Assembly: GCF_004102745.1 (NCBI RefSeq) | Contig: NZ_RLII01000003.1 | Coordinates: 124,001-188,000 of the forward strand | Length of the DNA stretch: 64,000 nt | Source of the DNA: Acetivibrio mesophilus | GTDB taxonomy: Bacteria > Bacillota > Clostridia > Acetivibrionales > Acetivibrionaceae | Reading direction: 5' to 3' | Shown here: positions 48,765-59,013 of the stretch, piece by piece | Position numbering within the stretch: the first letter of the stretch is position 1 | Layout: each line of letters starts with the position of its first letter | The notes under the pieces: model-generated | Told to the model about the DNA's origin: nothing | The model's database searches: none | The model's input: the letters and a program-made list of their open reading frames with translations, nothing else | Program-made: the position numbers and the translations under genes

Positions 48765-51242
48765 TTATTTCACAACAATATTAACTAACTTACCCGGAAC
48801 AGAAATAACCTTGACAACATTTTTTCCGGATATTTCAGCCTTAATCTTTTCACTATTCAAGGCCTTTTCCTCAACCTGCTCTTTCGTCAGATCCGATGCT
48901 ATAACAAGCTTATCTCTTACCTTTCCATTTATCTGAAGTACAATTTCAATTTCATCCTTTATAAGAGCCGCCGGGTTAAATTCAGGCCACTTTTGCTCGT
49001 GCACACTGCCTTCCTTTCCTGTTGCCGCCCAGAGCTCTTCAGCCGCATGAGGAATAAAGGGAGCCAGCATTATTATCAATTTCTCGACAGAATCCTTCAT
49101 AAGCGCCTTATTCTTGCTGTCGTCAGCCACTTTATCCTTATAATAATACAGCGAATTAACCAGCTCCATGACAGCACTAATAGCAGTGTTAAAGTTGAAC
49201 CTCTGGCCGATATCATCCGTCACACGCTTTACGGTGTTGTTCAGCATATACCAAAGTTCTTTATCGGCTTTGGTAAACACAGAAGTATCAATGCTTGCGT
49301 CTTCCTTCACCGCACCAATAAACTCGGTTACTATCCTCCATACCCTGTTGATAAATCTATAGCAACCTTCAACTCCTTGGTCACTCCATTCCAAATCCTT
49401 TTCCGGTGGAGATGCAAAGAGTATGAACAATCTTGCTGTATCGGCACCATACTTCTCAATTATCTCCTCAGGGCTTACAACATTGCCTAGAGATTTTGAC
49501 ATTTTGGCGCCATCCTTGAGCACCATTCCCTGAGTAAGAAGGTTTGTAAAGGGTTCATCATAATCCACATAACCCAAATCATAAAGAACTTTCATAAAGA
49601 ATCTGGAGTATAATAGGTGCAAAATTGCATGTTCGACACCGCCTATATATTGGTCAACGGGCATCCAGTACTTTATATTCTCCTTATCAAAGGGAGCCTT
49701 CTCATTACATGGGTCACAATACCTCAGGAAGTACCATGAAGAACACACAAAGGTATCCATGGTATCCAATTCCCTTCTTCCCGTCTTACCGCATTTCGGG
49801 CAAGGAGCAGATAAGAAGGACTCACTTGTGGAAAGCGGCGATTCCCCTACACCGGAAAATTTGATATCTGTCGGCAAAATAACCGGCAAATCCTCTTCGG
49901 GAACCGGCACAGCTCCGCAATCATCACAGTAAATTATCGGTATGGGCGCGCCCCAGTATCTCTGTCTGGAAATCAGCCAGTCTCTAAGTCTAAAGTTTAT
50001 CTTTCTTTCACCATAGCCCTTTTGCTCAATATAATCAATTATCTTTCCTATAGCCTCATCACTTCTCACACCGTTGAACTCTCCGGAGTTCACAAGATAG
50101 CCTATATCTTCAAAGGCCTCTGTCATTTTGGAAGGATCAAGCTCCTGGCCTTGTGGCTGAATTACAACTTTAATCGGCAAGTTATACTTCTTTGAGAACT
50201 CAAAGTCTCTCTGGTCATGGGAAGGAACTGCCATAACAACACCGGTTCCATACTCTGCAAGAACATAATTGGCAAGGTATAAAGGAACTCTGTCTCCGTT
50301 TAATGGATTAATGACATACCTTCCTGTAAAAACCCCTTCCTTCTCAACATCGTTTGATGTCCTGTCTATTTCATTCAAAAACAGCATTTTCTTTATAAAT
50401 TCATTGCATGCCTCTTCCTGCTCTGTTCCTTTAATCAATTCCTTTACAATAGGGTGCTCCGGCGCAATTACCATATAAGTCACGCCGAATATGGTATCAG
50501 GTCTTGTAGTGTATACTCTAACGGACTTATCCATTCCGTCCACCTTAAAATCAACTTCAACACCTTCACTTCTGCCAATCCAGTTCTGCTGCATAGTTTT
50601 AACCTTATCAGGCCAGCCTTCGAGCTTTTCAATATCGTCCAGAAGTCTTTGAGCATAATTGGTTATCTTAAAGAACCACTGCTCCAAGTCTTTTTTGCCA
50701 ACCGTTGATTTACAACGTTCACAAGCTCCGTTTACAACCTGTTCGTTGGCAAGAACCGTTGCACAGGATGGGCACCAGTTTACATAGGACTTTTTCTTAT
50801 ACGCAAGGCCATTCTTATAAAGTTGAAGGAACATCCATTGAGTCCACTTATAGTAATCAGGATGGCAGGTAGCAACCTCTCTATCCCAATCATAACTAAT
50901 ACCCAGCTCTTTTAGCTGTCTTCTCATATTGTCAATATTGGACCATGTCCAGTCATTAGGATGGACTCCCCTCTTAATGGCAGCATTTTCAGCAGGCAGA
51001 CCAAAAGAATCCCACCCCATTGGATGAAGAACATTAAAGCCGTTCATTTTTTTAAACCTTGCTACAACATCCCCTATGGAATAATTCCTTACATGTCCCA
51101 TATGAAGATTTCCAGAAGGATAGGGAAACATCTCAAGCACATAATACTTCTTTTTGCTTTTGTCTTCTTTAGCAGAAAAGGCCCTGTCATCCTCCCATTT
51201 TTTCTGCCACTTCTTTTCAATATCCATAAAATTGTAATGCAT
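48765..51242 (-). CDS. leuS: Leucyl-tRNA synthetase
   Basis: The 825-residue class I synthetase has [14 protein letters not shown] (HIGH-type HMGH), the large CP1 editing domain (residues about 225-420), a zinc-binding-like PCPKCGKTG segment near residue 465, and KMSKS in [15 protein letters not shown] near 585. The C-terminal domain ends in [15 protein letters not shown] place the start at 51240-51242 ([13 protein letters not shown]), with GGAGG at good spacing; an upstream in-frame ATG lacks one. No T-box is visible in the short upstream gap. It may be on the nadD-yqeK-rsfS transcript. Confidence 0.97.
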   Translation of the reverse strand: MHYNFMDIEKKWQKKWEDDRAFSAKEDKSKKKYYVLEMFPYPSGNLHMGHVRNYSIGDVVARFKKMNGFNVLHPMGWDSFGLPAENAAIKRGVHPNDWTWSNIDNMRRQLKELGISYDWDREVATCHPDYYKWTQWMFLQLYKNGLAYKKKSYVNWCPSCATVLANEQVVNGACERCKSTVGKKDLEQWFFKITNYAQRLLDDIEKLEGWPDKVKTMQQNWIGRSEGVEVDFKVDGMDKSVRVYTTRPDTIFGVTYMVIAPEHPIVKELIKGTEQEEACNEFIKKMLFLNEIDRTSNDVEKEGVFTGRYVINPLNGDRVPLYLANYVLAEYGTGVVMAVPSHDQRDFEFSKKYNLPIKVVIQPQGQELDPSKMTEAFEDIGYLVNSGEFNGVRSDEAIGKIIDYIEQKGYGERKINFRLRDWLISRQRYWGAPIPIIYCDDCGAVPVPEEDLPVILPTDIKFSGVGESPLSTSESFLSAPCPKCGKTGRRELDTMDTFVCSSWYFLRYCDPCNEKAPFDKENIKYWMPVDQYIGGVEHAILHLLYSRFFMKVLYDLGYVDYDEPFTNLLTQGMVLKDGAKMSKSLGNVVSPEEIIEKYGADTARLFILFASPPEKDLEWSDQGVEGCYRFINRVWRIVTEFIGAVKEDASIDTSVFTKADKELWYMLNNTVKRVTDDIGQRFNFNTAISAVMELVNSLYYYKDKVADDSKNKALMKDSVEKLIIMLAPFIPHAAEELWAATGKEGSVHEQKWPEFNPAALIKDEIEIVLQINGKVRDKLVIASDLTKEQVEEKALNSEKIKAEISGKNVVKVISVPGKLVNIVVK

Positions 51243-51355
51243 AATACAACCTCCAGATTCAATTAACAATCGCTATATTATATCAAAACCCCAAAAAACG
51301 TCCCCTTAATGGGGTCCTTTTACATCTAATTATAAAAATACAGACGGATTGGCCT

Positions 51356-51697
51356 CTACTGCCTGTGCTTCATTACTCCATCAGACCACAGTCTTTCAAG
51401 GTTATAAAATCCCCTGTCTTCTTCATGGAAAATGTGAATTACAATATCTCCATAATCCAATAATATCCACCTTGCACTATTATAGCCTTCCTTATGAATA
51501 AGTTCTATACCGGCCTGCTCCATTTTTTCTTCTACTTCATCAGCAAGAGTCTTTATATGCGTTGTAGATGTTCCGCTGCATATTATAAAATAATCTGCGA
51601 GAATCGAAATTTCTCTTATGTCAATAGTGTTCAAATCCTTGGCCTTTTTTTCCTCCAGAATACTCACAATCTTTGCGGCCATTTCATTAGATTCCAA
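51356..51697 (-). CDS. rsfS: Ribosome silencing factor RsfS
   Basis: The 113-residue protein is a standard RsfS/YbeB/DUF143: KAKDLNTIDIREISILADYF, ICSGTSTTHIKTLADEVEEKM and YNSARWILLDYGDIVIHIFHEEDR. It binds L14 of the large subunit and blocks subunit joining in starvation. The start is likely the TTG at 51695-51697 behind GGAGG (spacing four); an ATG five codons further has no site. Neighbours nadD-yqeK are the usual partners of rsfS in Firmicutes. Confidence 0.94.
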   Translation of the reverse strand: MESNEMAAKIVSILEEKKAKDLNTIDIREISILADYFIICSGTSTTHIKTLADEVEEKMEQAGIELIHKEGYNSARWILLDYGDIVIHIFHEEDRGFYNLERLWSDGVMKHRQ

Positions 51698-51835
51698 TAA
51701 TCCTCCGTCCTTTCATAATTATTAATATATTTTTTCTTATATATTATTTACTTAATATATCCAATTAAATCAACTTTACATGTTTTAAATTATAACACTA
51801 AAATAATGGTTTTGTGAATAAAAACTTACCAAAAA

Positions 51836-52426
51836 TCAAGGATTGAAGTCATCCCCGAGTATTACTATAAAATCAAATCGTGATCCGTGGTCAATTTCTT
51901 TTCTTATCTTCTTTATATTTAATAGGTTTCCCAATTCTTCTCCTGAAACATCTTCTTTTTTTTCGACAATTGCAGTACTAATATATTTTAAAGAGCTTCC
52001 ATTGCCCGAACTTACTATAAATCCATATTCTTCAAGGGTCGCTCTGATTTCCTCCGCAAGATTTTTTTGTCCGGTATAGTTTATCACTTGAATACTCGCA
52101 CCTTTTTGCTGAATAACAATCGGTGTTTCCTGTACATCCTCGGTTTTCTGCGGAGTATCCGTGGTTAAATTCTGTGTTGCAGCAACAACCGACTCTGTAT
52201 TGGGGCTGCTTTCTGCAGTGTTTACGGGAGTGGAAGTGACGGTGGCAGAAGGTGTAGGCACTGTGTTTGCGATACTTGCCACTGATGCATCGGAATTATC
52301 ATTACTGTCTCCAGGGTTCCTAAAAAAGTAGAAATAGCCGCCTGCTATTAGTAATAAAACCAGCATCATACTAAACAGCCCAAAGCCTTTATTTCTTTTT
52401 TTCCTTCTCATTTTTCTCCTTGCCAT
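51836..52426 (-). CDS. Membrane-anchored protein with LytR_C domain
   Basis: The 196-residue protein has a basic N-terminus (MARRKMRRKKRNKG), one membrane helix (FSMMLVLLLIAGGYFYFF) and a long Ser/Thr/Pro/Val linker. Residues about 110-196 are a LytR_C domain (IQVINYTGQKNLAEEIRATL, IVILGDDF). It usually accompanies LCP cell-wall ligases in the nadD-yqeK-rsfS region, but here no LCP catalytic domain is present. Start at ATG 52424-52426 with GGGAGG upstream. Role in wall teichoic-type polymer attachment is inferred. Confidence 0.85.
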   Translation of the reverse strand: MARRKMRRKKRNKGFGLFSMMLVLLLIAGGYFYFFRNPGDSNDNSDASVASIANTVPTPSATVTSTPVNTAESSPNTESVVAATQNLTTDTPQKTEDVQETPIVIQQKGASIQVINYTGQKNLAEEIRATLEEYGFIVSSGNGSSLKYISTAIVEKKEDVSGEELGNLLNIKKIRKEIDHGSRFDFIVILGDDFNP

Positions 52427-52454
52427 AAAAATCAGCCTCCCATGTGACAAAAAT

Positions 52455-53024
52455 CTACGGCATTTTTTCCTTGATAATAAAATTCCGCGCCCCAATTGTG
52501 TCCGGATGAATAAACACTCCCCTGTTCATTATATGTCTTATTGTATTATCCAGAGAAGTTAGTATGGACCTGTCCAAATCACGATAAGCCAGCTCCCTTA
52601 CTTCATCCAATCTGGTAAACCTTCTGCCCGGTTCAATATAATCCGCAATAAAAACTATTTTATCCAGCAATGTCATATTCTCCTTGCCGGTAGTATGGCA
52701 ATCAATGGCCCTTATTATATCCTCATCCTCAACTCCATACTCTTTAGCAGCCAGAACCGCTCCTAAAGGACCGTGCAAAAGCTCAGGCTGCGCCAAAGTA
52801 ATATAGTCTACATTTATATGATACTTTTCACACAATTCAAATAGAGCCTGTCCCTTTATTTCCCTTGCGCAATCGTGCAAAAGCCCTGCTATGGCTGCTT
52901 TTTCTTCATTCACTCCATATTCTTTCGCAAGACTTACTGCCGTATCCATTACACCCAATGAATGCTTGAATCTCTTAAGTGAAAGAACTTCTTCAAGCTT
53001 CTTTTTCATTTCTTCAATCGTCAT
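52455..53024 (-). CDS. yqeK: YqeK-type HD-domain diadenosine tetraphosphate hydrolase
   Basis: The 189-residue HD protein has HSLGVMDTAVSLAKEYG, LLHDCAREIKGQ (metal-binding HD), HGPLGAVLAAKEYG and CHTTGKENM, then an Arg-rich IEPGRRFTRLDEVREL. YqeK splits Ap4A symmetrically in Gram-positive bacteria. It lies directly after nadD (45 bases) and before the LytR_C gene (29 bases), a conserved neighbourhood. Start at ATG with AAACAGTAATGACG; the site is weak but the N-terminus matches the family. Confidence 0.94.
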   Translation of the reverse strand: MTIEEMKKKLEEVLSLKRFKHSLGVMDTAVSLAKEYGVNEEKAAIAGLLHDCAREIKGQALFELCEKYHINVDYITLAQPELLHGPLGAVLAAKEYGVEDEDIIRAIDCHTTGKENMTLLDKIVFIADYIEPGRRFTRLDEVRELAYRDLDRSILTSLDNTIRHIMNRGVFIHPDTIGARNFIIKEKMP

Positions 53025-53069
53025 TACTGTTTCCCCTGTATTAAAGTACTAAGCAACCTTAATCCGATA

Positions 53070-53690
53070 CTATTTAAGATATAGTCCCTCTTTTTTTATA
53101 TAGCTTTCTACTGCATCAGGAACCAGATATCTTATGGATTTGCCTTCCTTTACCCTGTCTCTTATCATTGTTGCGGATATTTCAATCAAAGGCATTTCCG
53201 CCTCCAGTATGCTTGCTGAAAATGTCGCTTCAAGATACCTTATCCGCTCCCTGAATCCCTCTCTGTCGGCCCCCGGCCTTAAGGCCGCAATGAATTTGCA
53301 GGTTTTAAATACCTTCTCGTAATCCTTCCATGTAAGAAGATCATATAAAACATCTGCACCAATTATATAATACAAAGTGGCAATTCCTCTGTACTGTTCA
53401 TTTAAAACGCTCAGGGTATCTATGGTATAAGTATACCCTTCCCTGTCAACCTCAATCCTTGATTCCTCAAAATAAGGATTGCCCTTTAAAGCTTCACAGA
53501 CCATGTTATATCGGTGCTGTGCATCGGTTACCATCTGTTGTTTTTTATGGGGAGGGTTACCTGAGGGTATAAAAAGCACCTTGTCGAGTTCAAAAGTCCC
53601 TCTTATCATTTCTGCCATTATCAAATGACCGTTATGAATCGGATCAAAGGTTCCTCCCAGTATGCCTATCCTCTTAATATTCTCTTCCAT
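53070..53690 (-). CDS. nadD: Nicotinate-nucleotide adenylyltransferase
   Basis: The 206-residue enzyme makes deamido-NAD from nicotinate mononucleotide and ATP. Motifs: [15 protein letters not shown] (nucleotidyltransferase HxGH), [26 protein letters not shown] and the [20 protein letters not shown] end. Start chosen at 53688-53690 with AAGGA seven bases before; an upstream ATG in frame has no better site. Usually first gene of nadD-yqeK-(LCP/LytR_C)-rsfS, as here. Confidence 0.96.
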   Translation of the reverse strand: MEENIKRIGILGGTFDPIHNGHLIMAEMIRGTFELDKVLFIPSGNPPHKKQQMVTDAQHRYNMVCEALKGNPYFEESRIEVDREGYTYTIDTLSVLNEQYRGIATLYYIIGADVLYDLLTWKDYEKVFKTCKFIAALRPGADREGFRERIRYLEATFSASILEAEMPLIEISATMIRDRVKEGKSIRYLVPDAVESYIKKEGLYLK

Positions 53691-53828
53691 AATCAATTCC
53701 TTCATTGCAAAAATCAGCTACGGTGATTAAAGTTCTTTTTCAAGAATTTATTATAGCATATTATTGCTATCTTTGAAATAAATAAAACATCTCAATCCAT
53801 TCCAATTAAAAAGTTCAACACTCAAGAT

Positions 53829-54299
53829 TTATATCCTTCCTTTGTTATCCTTCTTCATAAAAACCATCTCTACTCCATCGATATTCTTTATGCTCGTTTC
53901 CACATATCCCAACTTTGTGTATAAAGCTCGTGTATTTTTACTATTTAACCCAGTAAAAATTTCATACCTTTCACACTTACTAAATATGTTTTCAATTTCT
54001 TTTATTAAGGCTTTTCCAATACCTTTGTTTTGAAACTCAGGTTGTACAATCAACCTACCTATATGACAAACATTATCATTATCCAAATGTGCGCGCACTG
54101 TTCCAATGATTTTGCCGTCTAATGTGTACTTTAGAAACAATCTTTTTTCATATTCCTCAGTAATGCTTTCTAGCGTCTGTGTCATAGGAGAAATATTAAA
54201 ATTGTTTTCTGCTATTGCGACCCTTTCAAATGCTTTCTTTTGTAAATTCAATATATCTATCAAATCTTCTTTTGTCGCCTTATTAATAAAGCCTTCCAT
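53829..54299 (-). CDS. GNAT family N-acetyltransferase
   Basis: The 156-residue protein has the GNAT layout: DILNLQKKAFERVAIAENNF start, GTVRAHLDNDNVCHIGRLIVQPEFQNKGIGKALIKEIE (motif A, acetyl-CoA pyrophosphate loop QNKGIG) and LNSKNTRALYTKLGYVE (motif B). Substrate unknown. Start at 54297-54299 with GGAGG upstream; a few codons further upstream another ATG exists. Single gene between nadD and purD. Confidence 0.88.
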   Translation of the reverse strand: MEGFINKATKEDLIDILNLQKKAFERVAIAENNFNISPMTQTLESITEEYEKRLFLKYTLDGKIIGTVRAHLDNDNVCHIGRLIVQPEFQNKGIGKALIKEIENIFSKCERYEIFTGLNSKNTRALYTKLGYVETSIKNIDGVEMVFMKKDNKGRI

Positions 54300-54357
54300 A
54301 ATAATCATCCTCCAGTTATTTGCTTATCATGCCTCTTTCATTTCATTCCAAGAGGCA

Positions 54358-54387
54358 AATAAAATAAGAGAGCATTACGCTCTCCTA
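54358..54387 (-). terminator. Terminator of the pur operon
   Basis: AGGAGAGC-GTAAT-GCTCTCTT (8 pairs, one G-U) followed by ATTTTATTT; the 5' arm overlaps the purD stop codon (54385-54387). Confidence 0.8.
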
Positions 54388-55644
54388 CTTTATTCCTATA
54401 TCCTTTCGATAGTGCATATCCTGAAATTGGATCTTTCCGACTCCCTCATAAGCCTTATTTATTGCCTCGTCCAGATTGCTTTCCATGGCTGTCACTCCCA
54501 GCACACGTCCTCCAGCAGTATAGTATTTACCGTCTTCACGCTTTGTACCTGCATGGAAGACTACAACGTTTGCATCTCTTTCTGCATCTGCAAGCCCTGA
54601 TATCTCATAGCCGGTTTTATACTCCTTAGGGTATCCGCCCGAAGCCATGATTACACATACACAGGCATTGTCATTCCAACTTATTTCAACTTCATCCAAT
54701 CTTTCATCAATAATTGCATCAAATATGTCAATTATGTCCGTATTAAGCCTCGGAAGCACCACCTGGGTCTCCGGATCTCCAAACCTGGCATTGTACTCTA
54801 ATACTTTCGGGCCGTCCTTTGTTATAATAAGCCCAAAGTACAACACCCCTTTAAACTTTCTGCCTTCTTTTTCCATAGCTTCAATTGTTGGCTTATAGAT
54901 TTTCTCCATGCAGTAACTGTCGATTTCCTCTGTATATATTCTGCTTGGCGAAAATGTTCCCATACCACCGGTGTTAAGTCCCTGGTCATTGTCCAAGGCT
55001 CTCTTATGGTCTTGGGATGAAACCATAGTCTTTATGCTTTTGCCATCGGTAAAGGCCAACATTGACACCTCTGGCCCCACCAAGAACTCTTCGATTACCA
55101 CCTTGTTACCGGCTTCACCAAAAACCTTATCCTCCATGATACTTTCAACTGCTTCCTTTGCCTCAGAAAAATTCTGTGCAATTATTACACCCTTGCCAAG
55201 CGCCAGACCATCGGCTTTCACAACCAACGGGTACTGCTGATTCTGCAAATACCTTATGGCATCGGCACTGTTTTCAAAAACTTCATAATTGGCAGTAGGT
55301 ATATTGTACTTTTTCATAAGGTTTTTCGCAAAAGCTTTACTTCCCTCAATTGTAGCTGCCGCCTTATTAGGCCCAAAGGCTCTGATTCCTGCATTCTCAA
55401 GGGCATCGACCATGCCGGCTGCCAGAGGGTCATCCGGCGCAACCACCACCATGTCGATTTCCTTTTCCTTTGAAAAGTTTATAACTCCATCTATATCCAT
55501 TGCCTTTATCGGAACGCACTCGGCTATTGCAGAAATGCCTCCGTTGCCGGGCGCACAATACACTTTATCTATCTTGGGACTTTGAACAATCTTCCATACC
55601 AGTGCATGCTCACGGCCGCCGCTTCCTACAACTAATACCTTCAT
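54385..55644 (-). CDS. purD: Phosphoribosylamine--glycine ligase
   Basis: The 419-residue ATP-grasp enzyme joins phosphoribosylamine and glycine (GAR synthetase). Visible are the N-terminal VLVVGSGGREHALVWK, the ATP-binding PLVVKADGLALGKGVI, the substrate/metal loop GVLYFGLIITKDGPKVLEYNARFGDPETQ and the C-terminal ADAERDANVVVFHAGT. Last gene of purE-F-M-N-H-D, 24 bases behind purH, terminator overlapping the stop. Start with AAGGAGG. Confidence 0.97.
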   Translation of the reverse strand: MKVLVVGSGGREHALVWKIVQSPKIDKVYCAPGNGGISAIAECVPIKAMDIDGVINFSKEKEIDMVVVAPDDPLAAGMVDALENAGIRAFGPNKAAATIEGSKAFAKNLMKKYNIPTANYEVFENSADAIRYLQNQQYPLVVKADGLALGKGVIIAQNFSEAKEAVESIMEDKVFGEAGNKVVIEEFLVGPEVSMLAFTDGKSIKTMVSSQDHKRALDNDQGLNTGGMGTFSPSRIYTEEIDSYCMEKIYKPTIEAMEKEGRKFKGVLYFGLIITKDGPKVLEYNARFGDPETQVVLPRLNTDIIDIFDAIIDERLDEVEISWNDNACVCVIMASGGYPKEYKTGYEISGLADAERDANVVVFHAGTKREDGKYYTAGGRVLGVTAMESNLDEAINKAYEGVGKIQFQDMHYRKDIGIK

Positions 55645-55668
55645 TTTATTCCTCCTTAGTCTACATCA

Positions 55669-57213
55669 TTAATGCTTAAAGTGCCTCATTCCTGTAAACA
55701 CCATTGCAATGCCATACTTATTACATGCATCAATGGATTCCTGATCTCTTATCGAGCCTCCGGGCTGGATAATTGCAGTAATGCCTGCAGCCGCAGCTGC
55801 TTCAACACAGTCAGCGAATGGGAAAAAGGCATCCGATGCAAGAACTGCTCCCTTTGTTCTCTCTCCGCCATATTCAATGGCAATCTTGCAAGCTGTTACT
55901 CTATTGGTCTGACCCGGTCCTACTCCGATAGTTTGCTTACCCTTTGCCAGTGCAATACCATTGGACTTGGTGTGCTTTACAACCTTCATGGCAAAAATGA
56001 GAGATTCCATCTCTTCCTGGGTAGGTTTCTTTTCCGTAACACATTTCAAATCGTCCATATTAAGAAGTTCATTGTTGTAATTTTGTACCAGCAAGCCTCC
56101 TGCTACCTTCTTCATGTCATAGGTTCCTTCAGGAAGCTTTGCAGAAACGTTTTCAAGCTGAAGCAATCTAACATTTTTCTTTTGAGTAAGAATATTTAAT
56201 GCTCCTTCCGTAAAGGACGGTGCAATAACTATCTCTACAAAAATTTTGCTTATTTCTTCTGCTGTTTTTTCATCAATTTCCCTGTTGGCCGCAATAATGC
56301 CGCCGAATATGGATACAGGATCCGACTCATATGCCTTTACATATGCATCATATATATTTGAAGCACTTGCCACACCGCACGGATTTGCATGCTTAACAGC
56401 AACTACAGTAGGTTCGTCAAATTCCTTAATGATTTCTATAGCACCATTTGCATCACCTATATTGTTATAGGACAGTTCCTTTCCGTGTAGCTGTTTTGCA
56501 GATGTTATACAGCCGACGTTTGCTCCCACTTCCTTATAGAATACTGCTCTTTGATGGGGATTTTCACCATATCTCATATCCTGAACCTTTTCAAAGGTCA
56601 AGGAAAGGGTCTCAGGGAAAATCTCATCCCCAATCTTGTCCCTCAGATACTTGGCGATTAAAGTATCATAGTGGCTTGTATGCTCAAATACTTTATATGC
56701 CAGCTTAAACTTGGTTTTTAGCGATATATCCTTTGAGGACTTGAGCTCTTCTAATACTGAGCTGTAATCTGAAGGATCCACAATCACAGCCACGTCCTGA
56801 TAATTCTTTGCCGCAGCCCTTATCATTGTAGGTCCGCCTATATCAATATTCTCAATTGCTTCTTCCAGCTCTATATTCTCCTTGAGTATAGTCTGCTTAA
56901 ACGGATAGAGGTTGATTATTACCATGTCTATTGTTTCTATATTAAGCTCCTTGAGCTGTTTCATATGTTCCTCATTACTTCTCATTGCGAGAATTCCCGC
57001 ATGGACATTAGGATGAAGAGTTTTTACCCTTCCGTCAAGACATTCCGGAAAACCGGTAACATCGGATATATTTATTACCTTTAACCCGGCATCACTCAAT
57101 GTCTTTGCAGTACCTCCGGTAGAAATAATCTCAACACCCATATTCTGAAGTTCACGAGCCATTTCAACAATTCCTGTCTTATCGGATACACTTATTAACA
57201 CACGTTTAATCAC
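55669..57213 (-). CDS. purH: Bifunctional AICAR formyltransferase / IMP cyclohydrolase
   Basis: The 514-residue enzyme performs the last two steps to IMP. N-terminal IMP cyclohydrolase (MGS-like) part: [44 protein letters not shown]-terminal AICAR transformylase part: [26 protein letters not shown] (Lys-His catalytic pair) and [15 protein letters not shown]. It takes one-carbon units from formyl-tetrahydrofolate. Follows purN by 93 bases and purD follows it. Confidence 0.98.
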   Translation of the reverse strand: MIKRVLISVSDKTGIVEMARELQNMGVEIISTGGTAKTLSDAGLKVINISDVTGFPECLDGRVKTLHPNVHAGILAMRSNEEHMKQLKELNIETIDMVIINLYPFKQTILKENIELEEAIENIDIGGPTMIRAAAKNYQDVAVIVDPSDYSSVLEELKSSKDISLKTKFKLAYKVFEHTSHYDTLIAKYLRDKIGDEIFPETLSLTFEKVQDMRYGENPHQRAVFYKEVGANVGCITSAKQLHGKELSYNNIGDANGAIEIIKEFDEPTVVAVKHANPCGVASASNIYDAYVKAYESDPVSIFGGIIAANREIDEKTAEEISKIFVEIVIAPSFTEGALNILTQKKNVRLLQLENVSAKLPEGTYDMKKVAGGLLVQNYNNELLNMDDLKCVTEKKPTQEEMESLIFAMKVVKHTKSNGIALAKGKQTIGVGPGQTNRVTACKIAIEYGGERTKGAVLASDAFFPFADCVEAAAAAGITAIIQPGGSIRDQESIDACNKYGIAMVFTGMRHFKH

Positions 57214-57306
57214 ATTATCACTCCTTTTTTTATTCTATAACAAAATTATTTTTATATTAATATCGTTTACCTATCGTTATTTCACTTATATTAGTTTTCC
57301 AAAAAC

Positions 57307-57936
57307 TTACTTATCCTTAATCCTGACCCTTCTTCCCTCAATCTCAAGCCTTCCTTCAGCAAAAAGCTTTATGGCCTCAGGAAGAATATCCCACTCTGCT
57401 TCTTCCATTACCCTCTTTTGAAGAGTTTCCGGAGTATCATCGTCTTTTATGTATACAGCTTTCTGCAAAATAATCGGTCCGCTGTCGGCCTCGAGCTCAA
57501 CAAAATGAACAGTAGCCCCAGTCACCTTGACCCCGTATTCCAGTGCTTTCTCATGAGGAATTATACCGTAATAGCCTTTGCCGCAAAAAGCGGGTATCAA
57601 AGACGGATGAATATTAATTATCCTGTTTTCGAATCGCTTTACAAAGTTCTCTCCCAGTATGGACAAGAATCCCGCCATCACAACAAGCCCTACATCACAG
57701 CTCTCAAAATGCTCTATCAGCGCTTCCCCATATTCATGCAGTGAAGCATAGTTCTTTCTGGCAATGCAAACTGCAGGAATGCTATGATTTTTTGCTCTTT
57801 CCAAAGCATATACATTTGCCTTGCTCGATACAACGGTAACAATCGAGCAGTCCTTTATAAAGCCACTTTCAATCTTATCAATAATTGCCTGCAGATTGGT
57901 TCCTCCCCCGGAAACCAGTACACCTATTCTCAGCAT
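57307..57936 (-). CDS. purN: Phosphoribosylglycinamide formyltransferase (folate-dependent)
   Basis: The 209-residue GAR transformylase uses formyl-tetrahydrofolate. Seen: [15 protein letters not shown] phosphate loop, [17 protein letters not shown] with catalytic Asn-His, and [19 protein letters not shown] with the catalytic Asp. The start overlaps the end of purM by 7 bases, a sign of tight translational coupling. Confidence 0.97.
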   Translation of the reverse strand: MLRIGVLVSGGGTNLQAIIDKIESGFIKDCSIVTVVSSKANVYALERAKNHSIPAVCIARKNYASLHEYGEALIEHFESCDVGLVVMAGFLSILGENFVKRFENRIINIHPSLIPAFCGKGYYGIIPHEKALEYGVKVTGATVHFVELEADSGPIILQKAVYIKDDDTPETLQKRVMEEAEWDILPEAIKLFAEGRLEIEGRRVRIKDK

Positions 57937-58955
57937 AGTTCAAGCCCTGCCTTATCCGATACAATTTCTCCAATTATATAGGCTTGCTCTTTATCTTTGT
58001 TCAAATAATCCACAATACTGTTTGCAATTTCAGCGTCCACAGCAATTACCATACCTATTCCCATATTAAAGGTGTTGTACATATCGATTTCCTCAAGGTT
58101 GCCAAGATCCTGCAAAAGGTTGAATATCGGAAGCACCGGCCAAGTGCCCCTAAATATCTTAACTCCCAGCCCTTGAGGCAACATTCTTGGTATATTCTCA
58201 ATAAATCCTCCACCTGTAATATGGGATATTCCTTTAAGCTCAAACCTTTCTTTTAAATCAAGGATTGTCTTAACGTACAATTTTGTAGGCTTTATAATCT
58301 CTTCACCTATAGTGGTTCCAAGCATCTTAACCTCTTCTGAAAGCTTCTTGGGATTTGGTGCCAAAATTCTCCTTACCAAAGAGTACCCGTTGCTGTGGAT
58401 ACCTGATGACGCAAGGCCTATCAGCTTGTCTCCCGACTTAATTTTTTTACCGTCTATAATCTTCGCTTTATCCACTATTCCAACAGCAAATCCAGCCAAA
58501 TCATACTCATCCTCAGGATAGAATCCAGGCATTTCTGCCGTCTCCCCACCTATTAATGCACATCCTGCTTCAACACATCCATCGGCCACACCTTTTACAA
58601 TTTGAGCGACCTTTTCAGGACGATTTTTACCAAGAGCAATATAATCGAGGAAAAACAGCGGCTCTGCACCACTGCACACAACATCATTTACGCACATAGC
58701 CACACAATCAATACCAATGGTATCATGTTTGTCCATCAAGAAAGCAATTTTCAGTTTTGTGCCCACTCCATCAGTACCCGATACAAGAACAGGTTCCGAA
58801 TATTTATCCTTGTTTAAGCTGAATAATCCACCAAAGCCTCCTATATCAGTAAGCACCTCAGGCCTGAATGTCCTTTTCACATCATCCTTCATAAGCCTGA
58901 CGGCTTCATAACCTGCTTCAACATCAACACCCGCATCTTTATACGTAGTCATCAA
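57930..58955 (-). CDS. purM: Phosphoribosylformylglycinamidine cyclo-ligase
   Basis: The 341-residue AIR synthetase has the PurM-type ATP-binding fold: [51 protein letters not shown], and [15 protein letters not shown]. It closes the imidazole ring. Product goes to PurE. Start with GGAGG; overlaps purN by 7 bases and follows purF by 58 bases. Confidence 0.97.
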   Translation of the reverse strand: MMTTYKDAGVDVEAGYEAVRLMKDDVKRTFRPEVLTDIGGFGGLFSLNKDKYSEPVLVSGTDGVGTKLKIAFLMDKHDTIGIDCVAMCVNDVVCSGAEPLFFLDYIALGKNRPEKVAQIVKGVADGCVEAGCALIGGETAEMPGFYPEDEYDLAGFAVGIVDKAKIIDGKKIKSGDKLIGLASSGIHSNGYSLVRRILAPNPKKLSEEVKMLGTTIGEEIIKPTKLYVKTILDLKERFELKGISHITGGGFIENIPRMLPQGLGVKIFRGTWPVLPIFNLLQDLGNLEEIDMYNTFNMGIGMVIAVDAEIANSIVDYLNKDKEQAYIIGEIVSDKAGLELC

Positions 58956-59013
58956 AGTACCTCCTAATTACAAATAAAATAATTATATAATAAATTTTAG
59001 CAATTAACAAATA

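Noticed and set aside
51270-51355. Possible T-box or terminator upstream of leuS
   Set aside because: Only a 4-bp CCCC/GGGG hairpin with a T-run is visible and no T-box sequence; too weak to call.
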